DNA of 64,000 bases from assembly GCF_019279795.1 (NCBI RefSeq), contig NC_056730.1, positions 613,367,890 through 613,431,889 of the forward strand, written 5' to 3'. This DNA comes from Protopterus annectens (taxonomy: Eukaryota; Chordata; Ceratodontiformes; Protopteridae). The translations under genes and the position numbers were made by a program. Positions within the stretch are counted from its first letter, which is position 1. Every line of letters begins with the position of its first letter. Positions 10,553 to 21,804 of this stretch are shown here, piece by piece. The notes beneath the pieces were generated by a model, which saw only the letters and a program-made list of their open reading frames with translations, had not been told where the DNA came from and searched no databases.

Positions 10553-13165
10553 AGAAAAACTTAAAGGCTCATAGGATCATAGGAGAGTACTAAGCTATTG
10601 ACCCAGAGGTAATTTTAAGCCTAGCTATTTCAACCCAATGTAACAATGCCAAGTCAAGGTATACTATGTGCACAGATTTGCCTTCATCAATAGCCTTGGT
10701 CACACTTTCAAATAAATCCATCAGATTTAACAGGGAGGATCTGCCCTTCATGAAGCCTAAGTGAGTAAGATCCAGGTTTGGAGGCCACCTATTGATTTAT
10801 GAGGCCCACAATGATACATTACATGGCGTTACAGATGAGGCTGGTCAGGCTTATGGGTCTGTAATTCCCTGGATCTTTTGCTAGGCCACCTCTGTGGAGG
10901 GGAATAACTGTAGCTGTTTTCCATTCTGCAGGAACAAAGCCTGTGGTTAGGCTATGATTGAAAAGGGTACTTAGTGGTGATGGTAGTTCATGTTTTAGCC
11001 TGTTTAGAAGACAGCCTAGGATGTCATCTGGTTCCATAGTGGCTGTGTTGTTTGCCTTGGACAGGACTTTGAGGACCTGCTCTTCAGATATGAGGGGGGA
11101 GTTTGGGGGAGGGTTTGTTGTAAGTTAGGAGGGGATAAAAGAGTGAATATTCACCAAACTTATCCAGTAGCAAGTTTTCTCTCTTTGGGGCCAGTGTGTG
11201 TGATACCATTGGCCACTAGTTCTGCACATGCTTGGGTCCTACCCTTTAGGTTACATATGTAGTTGTAAAAGGTCTTATGATTATCCTTGGCAGGACTTGC
11301 TGGATTTCACTCAAAGGGGCTCTTGGAGGATTTGACAAGTTGTCTTATTTACCTGCTGAGGCTGAGGAGGATGCTTCTCCATTGTTGGGGCCTTGCCTTT
11401 GTTTTTTTGGACAACAACTTTTTGCATTTATTGTAGTTTGTTGATGCTGGATGTCCACCATGGCAGCTTGTTATTATTTGGGGCACTGGCTTTGATTCTT
11501 TCTGGTACAGCCAAGTGTATACACTTATGCAAATGATTGTACAGGGCTTTAGTGTAAGCTTCGACGTAGTTACCACTTCCAGCTTAGTGGAGATTGGAAT
11601 GCATTTATCCCTTCACCTAAGAGGGTATAGTTTGCCTTGGAGAAGTTTTTTAGTCTGATTTCACCCTTTGTGAGCTTTGGTGTTAGTGTCAGTTCGAAGA
11701 TGAGTGATTTGTGGTCAGTGTTACTGTAACTAACGAGGGTTCAACAGTTGCAGCAGCATACCTCTTTGACATGTTGGTGAAGACCAGATCTAGAATGTCT
11801 GTTCCTCTTGTTGGGGTATGGACAACATGTTCCAGGGCATCTGAATTCACAAAGTCAAGGAATGTTTATGCTAGTTAGTTCAGGCTAGCTTAGGTTTCCC
11901 AGTTGATGGTGGGATAATTGAAATCCCCCATAACCAGTGTGTTCGGTTAAATTTGGATCGTCTTCAGTTTGGTTAAGTAGGCTTCGTGGGTGGGGATCTA
12001 TAACTGGCTAAGACCTGAATGGGGGTCTTATCCATCATAATCAGGACCTCCATGGTGTTGTCCAGTCTAACTAGACCAGAGGTGAATTTATCTCTAATAT
12101 AGATTGAAACACTGCCTCCTTTGGTTTTCACACATTAATTCTGTGGTCTAAAGGTGTGGAAAGCATTGTAGTCTTGCAGAGCTGAGGTACTCTCTGAGGC
12201 CTTAAACCAGGTTTCTGTGACTGGACAGACATCTACATCTTCTAGTGATAGAAGTGCTTCCAGGGAGTGCAGTTTTTGGTTTAAGCTCCTAGCATTTAGC
12301 AGCATGACCCATATTTAGTTTTGATTTGTTAATTTCATGCCAGTAAAGTTGTTTTTGTGACCTTGCCTAAAAAAGGCACTATGAGGCAGGCAAGAACCTT
12401 TACTGGCAGCTGAAAGCCTAAAGGTGCCAGGTGCAAACCATCTCTGGCAAAGCAGTGAGATTTGTCAACCATGGCTTCCCAGGATGACAGGAATTGGATC
12501 CCCTTTGAATGACACCAAAAATTTAACCAATTATTGAAATCAGTCTTTTTTTTTGTTTATACCATGGCATCATTCTAGGTGGGAGTAGTATGCTGCTCAA
12601 GGCTAGGGACATACCTGCCTGGGACACATACTCAAGAGAGCTCAACTATGTCTCTCTTCATATAGTCGAGTGAGGTATGTCTCAGGTCATTCACATCAAC
12701 ATGAACTATGACAGAGTCATAACAGTACTTGTTGCTGAGAGACCTAAGTGCATGCGTGATTTGATGAATCCTGGTACCATACAGGCAGCTGACCATGACT
12801 TTCTCCTTGCCCAACCTGGTGAGTGGGACATCTGCATGTCTCACACTCGAGTCTCCAATAACAAGAAAACTTGTTTTTTGAGTGTTATGCCTTACGGGCT
12901 TGGTGGGTGAGGCACTGATGTTGCTATGAGTCATAGGTGCTATGGGAACTGTGCTAGCTGTAGCTGTCTTGGGTTTTGGAGGTCTCTGGTGTTTCATTAA
13001 ATTTCTTGAGAGAAACTCTGCATATGTGGATTTACACGTTTGATGTGTACTATGTGTATGAGAAGTGGTATGTAAATGAGTAGTAGCACTATGTGAATAT
13101 GTGGTGGTGGTGTGTGAGTTGACAACCTCCTCCATGTTACTGTTTTGAGTGAGAGAGAGCATGTA
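10553..13165 (-). mobile_element. CR1-like LINE with ORF1, endonuclease and partial RT
   Basis: Read on the minus strand, the order is ORF1 with an SGNH esterase (13162-12632), an endonuclease (about 12310-11640), a linker, and the start of RT (11037-10660). The endonuclease includes SLEDVDVCPVTETWF and a GDFNYPTINWE block. The RT includes WKTATVIPLHRGG and NYRPISLTSL, then GRSSLLNLMDLFESVTKAID and VYLDLA. The element then jumps to its 3' tail (about 10620-10553, again with a TCATAGGATCATAGG repeat), so the RT palm and C-terminus are deleted. The 5' end stops near ORF1 residue 1. It probably inserted into the gag of DIRS-1. Confidence 0.88.
12632..13162 (-). CDS. LINE ORF1 protein with SGNH esterase domain
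   Basis: This is an open frame of 176 residues. The first half (about residues 15-95) is a low-complexity region rich in Thr, His and Ser. The second half starts an SGNH hydrolase-like domain: SFLVIGDSSVRHADVP carries the GDS block with the nucleophile serine, and VIVHVDVNDLRHTSLDYM carries the ND block with the oxyanion asparagine. The D..H block of the domain is not reached in this frame. A related copy shows it as DGLHLLPLG at 43133-43489. Esterase domains of this kind occur in ORF1 of CR1-type LINEs, where they are thought to aid nucleoprotein assembly or membrane association. Part of a dead element and probably not expressed. Confidence 0.8.
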   Translation of the reverse strand: MLSLTQNSNMEEVVNSHTTTTYSHSATTHLHTTSHTHSTHQTCKSTYAEFLSRNLMKHQRPPKPKTATASTVPIAPMTHSNISASPTKPVRHNTQKTSFLVIGDSSVRHADVPLTRLGKEKVMVSCLYGTRIHQITHALRSLSNKYCYDSVIVHVDVNDLRHTSLDYMKRDIVELS

Positions 13166-13169
13166 TTCT

Positions 13170-15098
13170 AGATTCTTGGTGTAAATACATTCTCACCCAT
13201 TCCACCCTTCACACTCTCACCCATTCCCACCTCCACAGTTAAAAAACTCCTCCTAAAACTAAAACCTACCACCCTTGCCGCAGTCAACCTACCAGCTAAC
13301 TTCTTAAAAATAGCTGTTGAATCTTTATCCTACCCTATCTCCATCCTTATCAACTGCTCCATGCAAGAATCATATATCCCACAACTTTGGAAAATATCCA
13401 ATATCATCCCTCTTCACAAATGTGGAAACTCATATGATTACTCAAACTATCACTCCATTGCCATTCTATCACCGTTATCTAAAATACTTGAGAGATGTAT
13501 ACATTCTCAAGTAAAGAAATTCCTAAACTCGCATAATCTACTATACCTACTCAGCACGGTTTCTGGCAACACCGTAGTAGAACAACTGCTCTGCTGACCT
13601 TCACTGATTTAGTCAACCAACAAAGAAATAATAATAACTTTGTATCTGCAATATTTTTAGACCTCTCCAAGACATTTGACATGGTCTCACATTCCTTGCT
13701 ACTTGACTCTCTAGCCTCCTTATCTTTCGCCCCTGCAGCTATGACCTGGTTTAAAAGTTACCTGTCAAATAGGCAGCAATCGGTCCAATGGCAAAGCACA
13801 TTATCCCCCTTACTCCCAACTACTATAAGCGTGTCACAAGGCTCAATATTAGGCCCACTTATTTTCTCCATTTTTACAAATAACCTCCATACCACCACAC
13901 AACATGCTTCACTCATACAGTATGCTGACAACTCGAATCTAATCTGTTCTGCTCCAACCATTGCAACCTTACAACTCAGCCAGGAATCCTTTAGCTCTGT
14001 GGAGAGCTGGATCACACAAATCTAACTTATCCTAAACCCTGTCAAAACTAAATTGCTACTTTTTACCCCCAAGGAAGCTATGTCCACCACTCTATCCTTC
14101 ACTATCTCTGCCAAAAATGGCATTATTATCTCTCCATCTGATCATACCAAACTCCTAGGCACTGAAATTGACAAAAAGCTATTCTTTGATGTCCATATTT
14201 CTCAAATAATCAAAAAAGTGCATTAAAAATGGGAACACTATACAGGCACAAGAAATCCCTCTCTCGACAAGCATGAGTTACCCTAGCCCAAACTCACCTT
14301 TTGTCCACTCTAACATATGCTTCACCAATTCTCACCCACCTTAGAAAACTTGACCTTGCTAAACTTGAATCATGTTATAATAAAATCTCTAAGTTTACCA
14401 GTAACTCCACCTTTCGAACCCACCATTGTCAGACACTACAGGAACTACAATGGCTAGCATTTCCCCAACTCTTAAGCTGCAACCAACTAGTCGTTGCATA
14501 TAATGTAACAAAACATGCTGAAAACATTCCAGCACTAGGCCAACTTCTTACCCCCTATGATACAAATTGTCCTCTTCGCTCTTCTGACAAATCCCTTCTC
14601 TGTATCTCAAGGGCAAATAATTGGGCTGGATAAGCTCTGTTATCCCACATCATAGCTAAAACCTGGAAGAATCTTCCCTCTGCTCTGACCTCTGCCTCCT
14701 CTACAACACTCTTTAAAAACTTACTAAAAATTCACCTACTAAATAACTGGTTGTGCCCATGCATTACATAAGTCCTTCAATTTCTCCCTCTTTTATTATA
14801 TAGTCACACTCTAACTCATATTACAGTCTATGACACAAACACTGCTGATGAAATGATGTAGATATAATGTACTATTAAACATTTATTGTTTTTGTTTGTT
14901 TTAATTTAACTATGTTTTTCATTGTATGTATGCTTTTTGATTTGCATTTGTATCACTGATGTACACTGAAATTTACTATTGTGTTTGTACTTTTACGTAA
15001 CGTTGGAGCTTTTCTCCCCGGGCCTCCGCTGAAAATGGACCTGTGTCCTGGTTAACAAATGTAAAATAAAATAAATAAATAAAATAAAATAAATACAT
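13170..15098 (+). mobile_element. L2-clade LINE, 5'-truncated, reverse transcriptase to 3' end
   Basis: Broken frames give an L2-type reverse transcriptase: LINCSMQESYIPQLWK and NYHSIAILSPLSKILERCI (13317-13510), FLDLSKTFDMVSHSLL (13655-13700), SQGSILGPLIF and QYADNSNLI (13835-13945), and the C-terminal FRTHHCQTLQELQWL block (14410-14460). The catalytic YADD box reads YADN, so the enzyme would be dead even without the frameshifts and stops. The 3' end is diagnostic: GGAGCTTTTCTCCCCGGGCC at about 15005, then an (AAATA)n tail to 15098. The two minus-strand L2 copies at 57.5 and 59.9 kb end the same way. The 5' break abuts the CR1-like LINE at 13165. Confidence 0.9.
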
Positions 15099-15830
15099 AT
15101 CTTGTTCTCTGTACTAGATTGTGTTATTAGTAGAGGGCTGTCTGTATACATGAGGCAATTGCTACACTGCCTCAAGGCACCCACATCAACAAAGTTGGCA
15201 GTAGTAACAAGAGTAGTCCAACTGTCCATAATGCTAGGTTGAAGACTGTTATTAGGAGTGGCTTTCAGAAACAATCACGGAGGAGCTCAGTGAATGGATA
15301 TTTCTGCCTGGGTTTTAAAGGAAAATTTGTTGAATTTAACTGTCTAACTTTCATGCACAGTTGTGGGTGGTGCTGCAAGACATGTAAACAAGCAGAAACC
15401 TGTTCAAAGGCAGGGCCTAAATACCAGAAGCTAAAACTTGAAAAAATTCTAAAAAGAGTCAAAAAGACCAATGAGGATGCTTATTCCAAACCCTAGACTA
15501 GTCTCCCTTTACCATATAGGTCCCAATTAGCACGGTTCTCTCACAAAAGTGCAGATAGCCCCCCTCCAATCCAAGATGGCCTGGAAAATGTGTGCAGAAC
15601 AATTAAACCACTAGAAACAGTTGCAGAAGCAGCAGACCTGAATCTGGACTATGCTACAGCTACTAACTACCCTAATTTCAGTGGGAAACACTAGAAAATG
15701 TTTAACACAGCAGAAAAATAGCAGTGAGACACTGAAAAAAAGCATTTAAAATAGCAGAAAATCAGCCAGGAGGCTCTAAAGAATGTTTTAAACAGTTAAC
15801 AAATCAGTTAATTAAACACTGCTTGAAGGT
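15099..15830. other. Unassigned DNA inside DIRS-1
   Basis: An 85-residue frame at 15239-15496 (+) has a CGWCCKTCKQ cysteine cluster followed by a lysine-rich helix-like end. It matches no family I can name. The rest is AT-rich with repeated CAGCAGAAAA/CAGTGA-like words, a style that resumes at 18141-18384. The two stretches may be one sequence interrupted by the element at 15831-18140. Confidence 0.4.
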
Positions 15831-16010
15831 AGGATTGCCAGCTGTCCGGTTTTTGACTGGACTGTCCGGTTTTCAGACAAATTGTCTGGTTAAAAAAAAT
15901 CATCAAAACCGGACTCGTGAAGTCCGTTTTTTTTTTTTTTTTTGTGCAGTCAGATTCAAAACACAGTGGAATTCTCAAGCAATGAAAAAGCTTTATCATT
16001 AGGTCAACGG

Positions 16011-16124
16011 AAAAATAAGACTGAATGTTTTAAGCAGTAAAATCTATCTAGCTTTAACAAAACAACTTGTTTTGTTGTTATGCTAGATAGATTTTACTGC
16101 TTAAAATATTCAGTCTTATTTTTT
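16011..16124. repeat. Large imperfect palindrome (42-bp arms)
   Basis: The arm 16011-16052 is the reverse complement of 16082-16124 except for one clear mismatch and one extra terminal base. The intervening loop itself contains a short palindrome (ACAAAACAA and TTGTTTTGT). The transcript would fold into a near-perfect hairpin. Class unknown; it may be a MITE-like insertion. Confidence 0.9.
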
Positions 16125-17589
16125 CACGTTAATTCCACTTATACAGAATAAATTTAAGCTGAACTGTCTTCTCTTTCTACGTACATGGTACTTACTTATG
16201 ACGAGGACTGAAAAGTGAAAACTGAAAACATACTCTTATAATGCAGACAGTGCAAGTACCGCCACCCGTTTTCTCTCCCCTTTTCCTTTAAGTATGGCTT
16301 ATTAGTCATCATCAATCAGCTGCTCATCATGCCATGTGTGCGTGCTTATTCCACCACTCACCAGTGTGGAATGGAATAATCACGCGGAAATTAATACAAG
16401 AGCTCATGCTCTGCTGAGTAGTTATCTTCCTTGCACTATTGCTGAACATGCTATGGCCAGTGCACCATATGTGTCTGCTACAGGATTTCCTTCTAGCAGA
16501 CCTGGCTTCAGAAAGTGTACCAAACAAGAAGGAAAGCAGTCAAGGGTTCCTCTGTTCTCAGGATAGCACTTAAACATTTGGATGAATAGGAGTGGATTCT
16601 TAAGGTAGGGGAATTTTTATGGAGAAAAGCAGTGAATTAATCTTTGTGCCTTTCCACTAAGTCTTTGCTGTCATTTAGAATCCATGGGAGTTATGTGGGA
16701 ATTTATTTTGAACAGATGATAGCACCTTTTTCATGAGGGCTGGGCAAAATGTGCAAATATGTTAATTTATTTCTTAATTTCCAATATTTCTATTGGTCTA
16801 AGTGTTCCATTTGTGTTTCTGTGCATGACCTTTAAATCATGTGTGACTACTATATATTTTGGAGTCAGTTATATAAATTGTTTGAATCAATACAACTAAC
16901 TCCGTTTGCCAACATTCATTCCATCTGATTTTGAGACTGTTGCTACATGTGGTATGAGTCCAAATGTGAGCCAGTTGAAAGGTTGTCACATTCACTTCAC
17001 AGTTATGGTCTGGCACCACTATATGTGCATCTTTATGCTTTAAATTGGAAATGAAATAGGTGATTACACTGTCTGCTTTTGAGACTGATAAGGTTAGAAG
17101 AGCATATAATGACCTAAATGCAATCTTCCCCTGGACCTGAAGTTCTTTTCCTAAAATTTTATGATGACCATTATTTGCTGTGGAAGCCACAGAGGTTTTC
17201 AATTAAAGATTGTCTACCCCTGCCATTCTTTTATATTTATGCCTAGGTAGTGATCTCAGTATGTATTATTTGCCTAGAATGCAAAATATAATTGAAGCAT
17301 GGCAGTATCAATTTATGTGTACAGTGGATAGAATTTCAATGCCTTATCTTGTTTAATGACAGCATTTGTTTCTAAACAAATTACAAAAGATAAGCTGAAA
17401 TTTATCTTGATAAGAGGGTGCTGAGCAACTTCCCAGAAAATGGTTTTGGAATGGAAGACAGAGTTACAAAATAAATATTTATCTTCATTGCTGTAGGCAT
17501 GGATTTGCATTTATAACGTGCATATACTTTGAAATGTTTGCACTTCAGTTGTGGATAATACATTTTGCTTTTGACATAAATAGGCCATG

Positions 17590-17770
17590 TGATGTTGATG
17601 AGACACAGATGTGCCTCAGGGAGGGTCCCCATGCACTGGAACAAGCTTCCCATCCACGTGAAGCAGAGTCCATCCCTAGGCTAGCCTTATTTAAGGATAA
17701 CATTGAGTCTTTGAACAATAGGTAGGAAATTGGAAATCACCCTGTTGCCATTGCCAATGCATAATGCCAC
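17590..17770 (+). mobile_element. CR1-like LINE scrap (end of ORF2)
   Basis: In one frame HWNKLPIHVKQSPSL and, after a one-base shift, LALFKDNIESL match the C-terminal LWNKIPVQVRQSP and LFKRNLDEW of the LINE at 1433-1810. Only about 40 codons remain. Confidence 0.65.
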
Positions 17771-17919
17771 TTATCTGTTTTTTTCTGGACTATCCACACA
17801 AATCAAATCAATTCTCTGCTCTGGACTGGTAGTCAGGAAATCGGGAAAACACTGTACAAACTCCATTTTTCTGTTTCACAAAAAAACAGACTATCAGTGT
17901 TTGTTACAATTGGCTGATT

Positions 17920-17953
17920 TACTATGCTTTTTTCAGAAAAGCATAGTAAATTG
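17920..17953. repeat. Short hairpin
   Basis: TTTACTATGCTTTT and AAAAGCATAGTAAA form 14-bp perfect arms around a five- to six-base loop. Confidence 0.85.
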
Positions 17954-18384
17954 GCTGAAAGCAGGCGTCCGAAACAGAAAAAGAGGGCGTTCCCATCAGC
18001 TGATGTCACAGTAATGTCACAAAGTGGGCGTGGCATTGATGAGAGAGAGTGGGTGGGAATGGGTGGGGTTATGGGTGATGCGAGGGGCGTGACCTTAGTC
18101 TGGTTTTAACCACAAAGAAATCTGGCAACTCTACTTGGAGGGAAAGGCAGAACAGGTAGAACAGATAGCTTTAAAACAGTGAATAAATACCAGTAAATAC
18201 TTAAACAGTGAAAACAACAAAAAAGCTTTGTAAACAGTGAAAATAGCAATCAAATTTGATTTTACAGGCACAGCGAAGCAGGCAATTGCAGTACAACAGT
18301 GTAGTTTAGTACACAGTAAATAAATACAGTACAAAAGTAGGTGGCAGGTGATAAAAAAGTACATTAAATAGTATAACTAAGAAA

Positions 18385-18911
18385 AGAAACAGCAACTTAT
18401 GGTTTCTTCTGCTCCTAGGGATCCACAAAGTGACTGTCAGACCATTACTCAGGGGCTATTTACTTCATTAATGCCCTTAAAGCCTCCTCAAGAGGTTTTG
18501 GTTCCTGCTTCTCCTTGATCCTCTACTCTTCTTAAAAGGCCTAGAGAACAGGATTCTTCTGATGATGAGTCAGATTCTGATGATGAATCCCTGACTTATT
18601 CTACTCAAAATCCTTCTCCTTTGCACTATGTGTTAGAGGAGGAGGAATCTATTAGTCTTGATGTTCCTTTTGAGGAAATTTCCTTTGGAGATCCATTTTC
18701 TAGGGTGATGGATTTTTTTTTAAGTGGAATTTTGCTCAGGTCTCTGATATCCATAAGAAGTACTATGAGTTGCTACAGTTGGAATCTCCTAAACCTGCGG
18801 CTATTCCTCCTGTTTTGGTGCTTATTACAATAACTCCCATGCACCTGATTTTCTGCCCCCTGCTCCTAGGATTCCTGACAAGTTTTATAGGGTGCCTCGG
18901 GATTTATTTAT

Positions 18912-18953
<42 letters not shown>

Positions 18954-19657
18954 GTCCTGCTGCTAACCCGTCTGCAGTGCCTGTAGCCTCTGATAAGCCA
19001 TCTGAATTGCTTCCTTTGCCCAAGGTATTGCTTTCTGACAAGGACAGCAGAGCCATGGAAAGGCTTGGTAAGAATGTTTGCACTTCTGCTGCCCTAGCTT
19101 TTAGTTCTATTAATTATCAAACCCATATGTCTAGGCATGTGTTGGCTCTTCTTTCTCAGACCTGTCAACTTATTTCTGATTTTTCAGACTCTGAGGGTAA
19201 AACTTCTGTTCTTTCCTTGCTAGGGACTTCCTCTCAAGTTGTTCATCATTCTATTAAATGTAGTTATGATGTGACAGATGACTCTTCTAGGGCTGCTGTT
19301 TTTTGTTCAGTGATGAGGAGGTATTCTAGGCTTAGGCTTCATCTTCTACCTGATGATATTAAGGCTAAGTTGATGGATGCATCTCTGGATTCTAGGATTT
19401 TGTTTGGGCAAGCTGCCGCTGGTTTGTTTAAGTCCCTTCAGGATAAGGGTAATTTCTTACAGGAGCTTAAATATGCATTTGTTTCTCATGTGCCTAAATT
19501 TCAGAGAAATTACCCCGCTAAGCCAGCCTTTGTTTGTAGGCAATCCCACCCTTCTACTAAAGGTAAGAAGAGTGTCAAATGGGCTCCTGCTGCTAAGGCT
19601 CCTCAGTTTTCGGGGACTCTGAAGCTTTCCTTTCTAGACAAAGCAGGGGCTGTATGA
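18385..19657 (+). pseudogene. DIRS-1 gag, main part (pseudogene)
   Basis: From 18385 the frame gives acidic, serine-rich sequence (LKRPREQDSSDDESDSDDE) equivalent to SPSKRQRIDFLSDSTDHESN in DIRS-2 gag. A PPAPRIPDKFYRVP block follows, then a (TA)n expansion, then the open frame to 19657. There LLSDKDSRAMERLGKNVCTS aligns with MPLDRDSRALDRLGKKVYNS of DIRS-2. The C-terminal third is helical and ends in a basic segment. DIRS Gag-like proteins package the RNA into particles. A frameshift near 18720 and the TA expansion disrupt the coding frame, although the stretch 18953-19657 stays open. Confidence 0.85.
18917..18951. repeat. (TA)n microsatellite inside DIRS-1 gag
   Basis: About 17 TA repeats replace or expand the stretch that in DIRS-2 gag encodes SHKFLFKNPT. 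Translation gives an artificial Tyr-Ile run. Confidence 0.95.
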
Positions 19658-20728
19658 CTATCTGTCCCTTTCCAGTCATATTCGTCTTTCTCTTCACCTT
19701 TCTCTTTCTCTTCCTGTTTGGCTTCAGATCACTCAGGATTTTTGGTTTCAATTAATCATTCATCAGGGGTAGTTCATGGTGTAGAAATCACATCCTCCTT
19801 TTATGGGCATTGCTTAGCTTACTTGAGAACAGCTTCCCTTTTTCCTAGATGTTCTTCAAAATCTCTTGTCTCACAGTACTATTCAAAAAGTGCCTGTGTC
19901 CAAAAGGGGGAAAGGGTTCTACTCCAGGCTGATCCTAGTGCCTGGAAAAAGGGCAGTTGAAGACCTATTCTAGGCCTCTCTCAACTAAATACTTCTCTAA
20001 AAGTGCTTTCCTTTCTGAAGTTGTCCCTTCAAATTCTGTTTCCTCTCTTGCTCTCTCAGGCGTATATGGTGTCTCTGGATCTCAAGGATGCTTATCTCCA
20101 TATTCCGATCCATCCAGTTTTCAGGAAATTTTTGCATTTCTCTGTTGCTTTCTGATATATTCAGTTCTCTGCTTTGCCCTTTGGCCTTTCCACTGCCCCA
20201 AGGGTGTTCTCCAAATGCCTTGCTCCTGTGATTGCTTTTTGCAGGCTTCAAGGGATCCAAATATTTTCTTACTTGGATGACCTGTTGATTCAGGTGTCCT
20301 CTCCCGAGACCCTTTTGCAAAATCTTCATTTTGCCATTTCTCATTCTTCAGAGTCTGGGGTTCACTATAAGTTTCAAAAAGTCTTCTCTGATTCCTTCTC
20401 AGGATCATGTTTTTCTGGGTTGCAGGAATCAGACTGTGCCAATGCTGGCTTTCCTGTCCCCTTCAAAGGCCTTAAGTATAAGTTCCTTCTTTCACATTTT
20501 TCTTCCTCTGGCTTCCATTACTGCCACGGAGGTTCTGAGCACTCTGGATTTCATGGAATCCACCATTCCAAAGCTCCTTATGGCCAAACTTCACATGAGA
20601 AAGTTTCAGTGGTTTCTGAAGTCAGTGTTGCTTCAACATGCACATCCTCTAGACTTTGTAGCTCCTGTTCTTCCTTGTCTCAGGTAGGAACTTTACTGGT
20701 GGATTCAGCAGTTGTCTTTGAATAGTAC
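19658..20728 (+). pseudogene. DIRS-1 reverse transcriptase (pseudogene, interrupted)
   Basis: RT blocks appear in successive frames: VSLDLKDAYLHIPIHP (motif A, about 20070-20115), PFGLSTAPRVFSKCLAPVIA (about 20175-20235), then IFSYLDDLLIQ (about 20260-20295) with the catalytic aspartates intact, and PSQDHVFLGC (about 20390-20430). In DIRS elements this enzyme copies the RNA into circular DNA intermediates. Frames change at least three times. The gene stops at 20728, where the left end of DIRS-2 begins. RNase H resumes at 50285. The unbroken YLDD contrasts with DIRS-2, which reads YLHN. Confidence 0.88.
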
Positions 20729-20940
20729 AGTTGTGTACACTTACCATAAATGTAGATGTCCAAGTGTATTCACTGTTGCAGTCATCACATTTGGGTTATC
20801 TGCCTGCAGGTAGCCCTCAGTCGGCCCGAATACCAGTGTCTTGGGATTTCTGCATCGGATACTGTTGCATCTTCCATGACGTCAAGTCGTCAGGGGTATA
20901 AAGCATGCAGCTGATGCCATTACATCAGTTTTTCTTGCCC
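20729..20940 (-). repeat. DIRS-2 3' inverted terminal repeat with TATA-like motif
   Basis: From 20765 the plus strand reads CTGTTGCAGTCATCACA, GGGTTATCTGCCTGCAGGTA, CTTGGGATTTCTGC and GGGGTATAAA. The reverse complement of 50096-50270 gives the same series. The TATAAA at this position in both repeats is a candidate promoter core. Confidence 0.92.
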
Positions 20941-21112
20941 CAGATGTCAGGAGCCCCCAAAATAGGAAGCAAGTACATGGTGTGGAACACGTCCAGTAAA
21001 AAGTAAGTACCATTGCCATAAGATATGGCCAAAAAAAGAGGATAGGTAGAAAGTATAGAAAAGTCAGGGGGCTGGAGGGAGGGTAACCAGGACTGCAACA
21101 GTAAATACACTC

Positions 21113-21200
21113 AAACATCTACATTTATGGTAAGTGTACACAACTATACTAAGTTCTTCATGTTTCACTGTTGCAGTCATCACACTTGGGTTGATTCCCA
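21113..21200 (-). repeat. DIRS-2 internal complementary region
   Basis: The plus strand carries TACATTTATGGTAAGTGTAC, the complement of the outermost left end (20732-20757). It then carries GTTTCACTGTTGCAGTCATC, the form found at the outer right end (complement of 50255-50275). A segment that joins complements of both outer ends is the hallmark of DIRS elements and serves to form the circular DNA. Confidence 0.88.
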
Positions 21201-21223
21201 AAGCTGAGGAAGGGTGGAGGCAG

Positions 21224-21804
21224 TCAAGAAGTATTAGGGCTGGCTAGCAGGCCTTGTAAGACTGCTGTGGCAAATCCAGTTCTGGATTTAGAAAATATGG
21301 GTAAGTGGTAATGCTTGGTGAAGATGTGTATAGAACTCCAGGATGTCCCTGGTAGGGACTCCTCTGAGACATGCTGTAGAGGTTGAGGTAGTCCTAGTGG
21401 AATGAGTTCTGATCCCCTGTGGGGTAGGTTTTCCATGTTGTTTGTAGCAGAAATGGATGCAACGTGCTATCCATTTGGAAATGGTTTGCTTTGAAATGGC
21501 CTTGCTCTCTGCCCCTGTGGCAAAACTGACTAGCAGCTGATCAGATTTTCTGAAAGCTTTAGTCCTGTCAAGGTAGAACCTGAGCTGTCTGTGCACATCC
21601 AAGGAGTGCAGGATCCTTTCCCCTTTATTCTGAGGATTAGTAAAAAAGGTTGGTAAATGGATGGATTGGTTTAAAGCCACACTGGATACCACCTTGGGCA
21701 TAAATGATGTGTTAGTCCTGAGGGAAACCCTGTCAGCATGGAAGATAATGAAGGGTTCCACAGCCATAAGAGCCTGCAACTCAGACACTCTTCTTGCTGA
21801 AGTA
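21224..21804 (-). pseudogene. DIRS-2 tyrosine recombinase, catalytic C-terminal part
   Basis: Minus-strand translation gives SARRVSELQALM with the first catalytic arginine, a KAFRKSDQLLVSF strand, KQTISKWIARCIHFCY, and RTHSTR with the His-x-x-Arg pair. The final HIFTKHY carrying the nucleophile tyrosine is present but one frame off, so a small indel just before it breaks the gene. Tyrosine recombinases of DIRS elements insert the circular DNA copy into the genome without target duplication. The N-terminal half lies beyond the 699-bp insertion at 21818-22516. Confidence 0.88.

Larger units (their letters stand above)
15831..18140. mobile_element. Probable non-autonomous DNA element
   Basis: The left edge begins near ATTGCCAGCTGTCCGG and has three ~20-bp steps (GTCCGGTTTTTGACTGGACT, GTCCGGTTTTCAGACAAATT, GTCTGGTTAAAA). 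The right edge reads, on the minus strand, GTTGCCAGATTTC followed by GGTTAAAACC. The shared TTGCCAG and GGTTAAAA words could be the remains of terminal inverted repeats. Inside lie a long palindrome (16011-16124), a hairpin (17920-17953) and a CR1-like fragment. No transposase was seen and no matching target duplication is clear, so the limits are tentative. Confidence 0.4.

Noticed and set aside
15239-15496. Cysteine-rich small protein (CGWCCKTCKQ)
   Set aside because: No signal peptide, no known spacing, inside a mosaic of insertions. Not supported as a gene.
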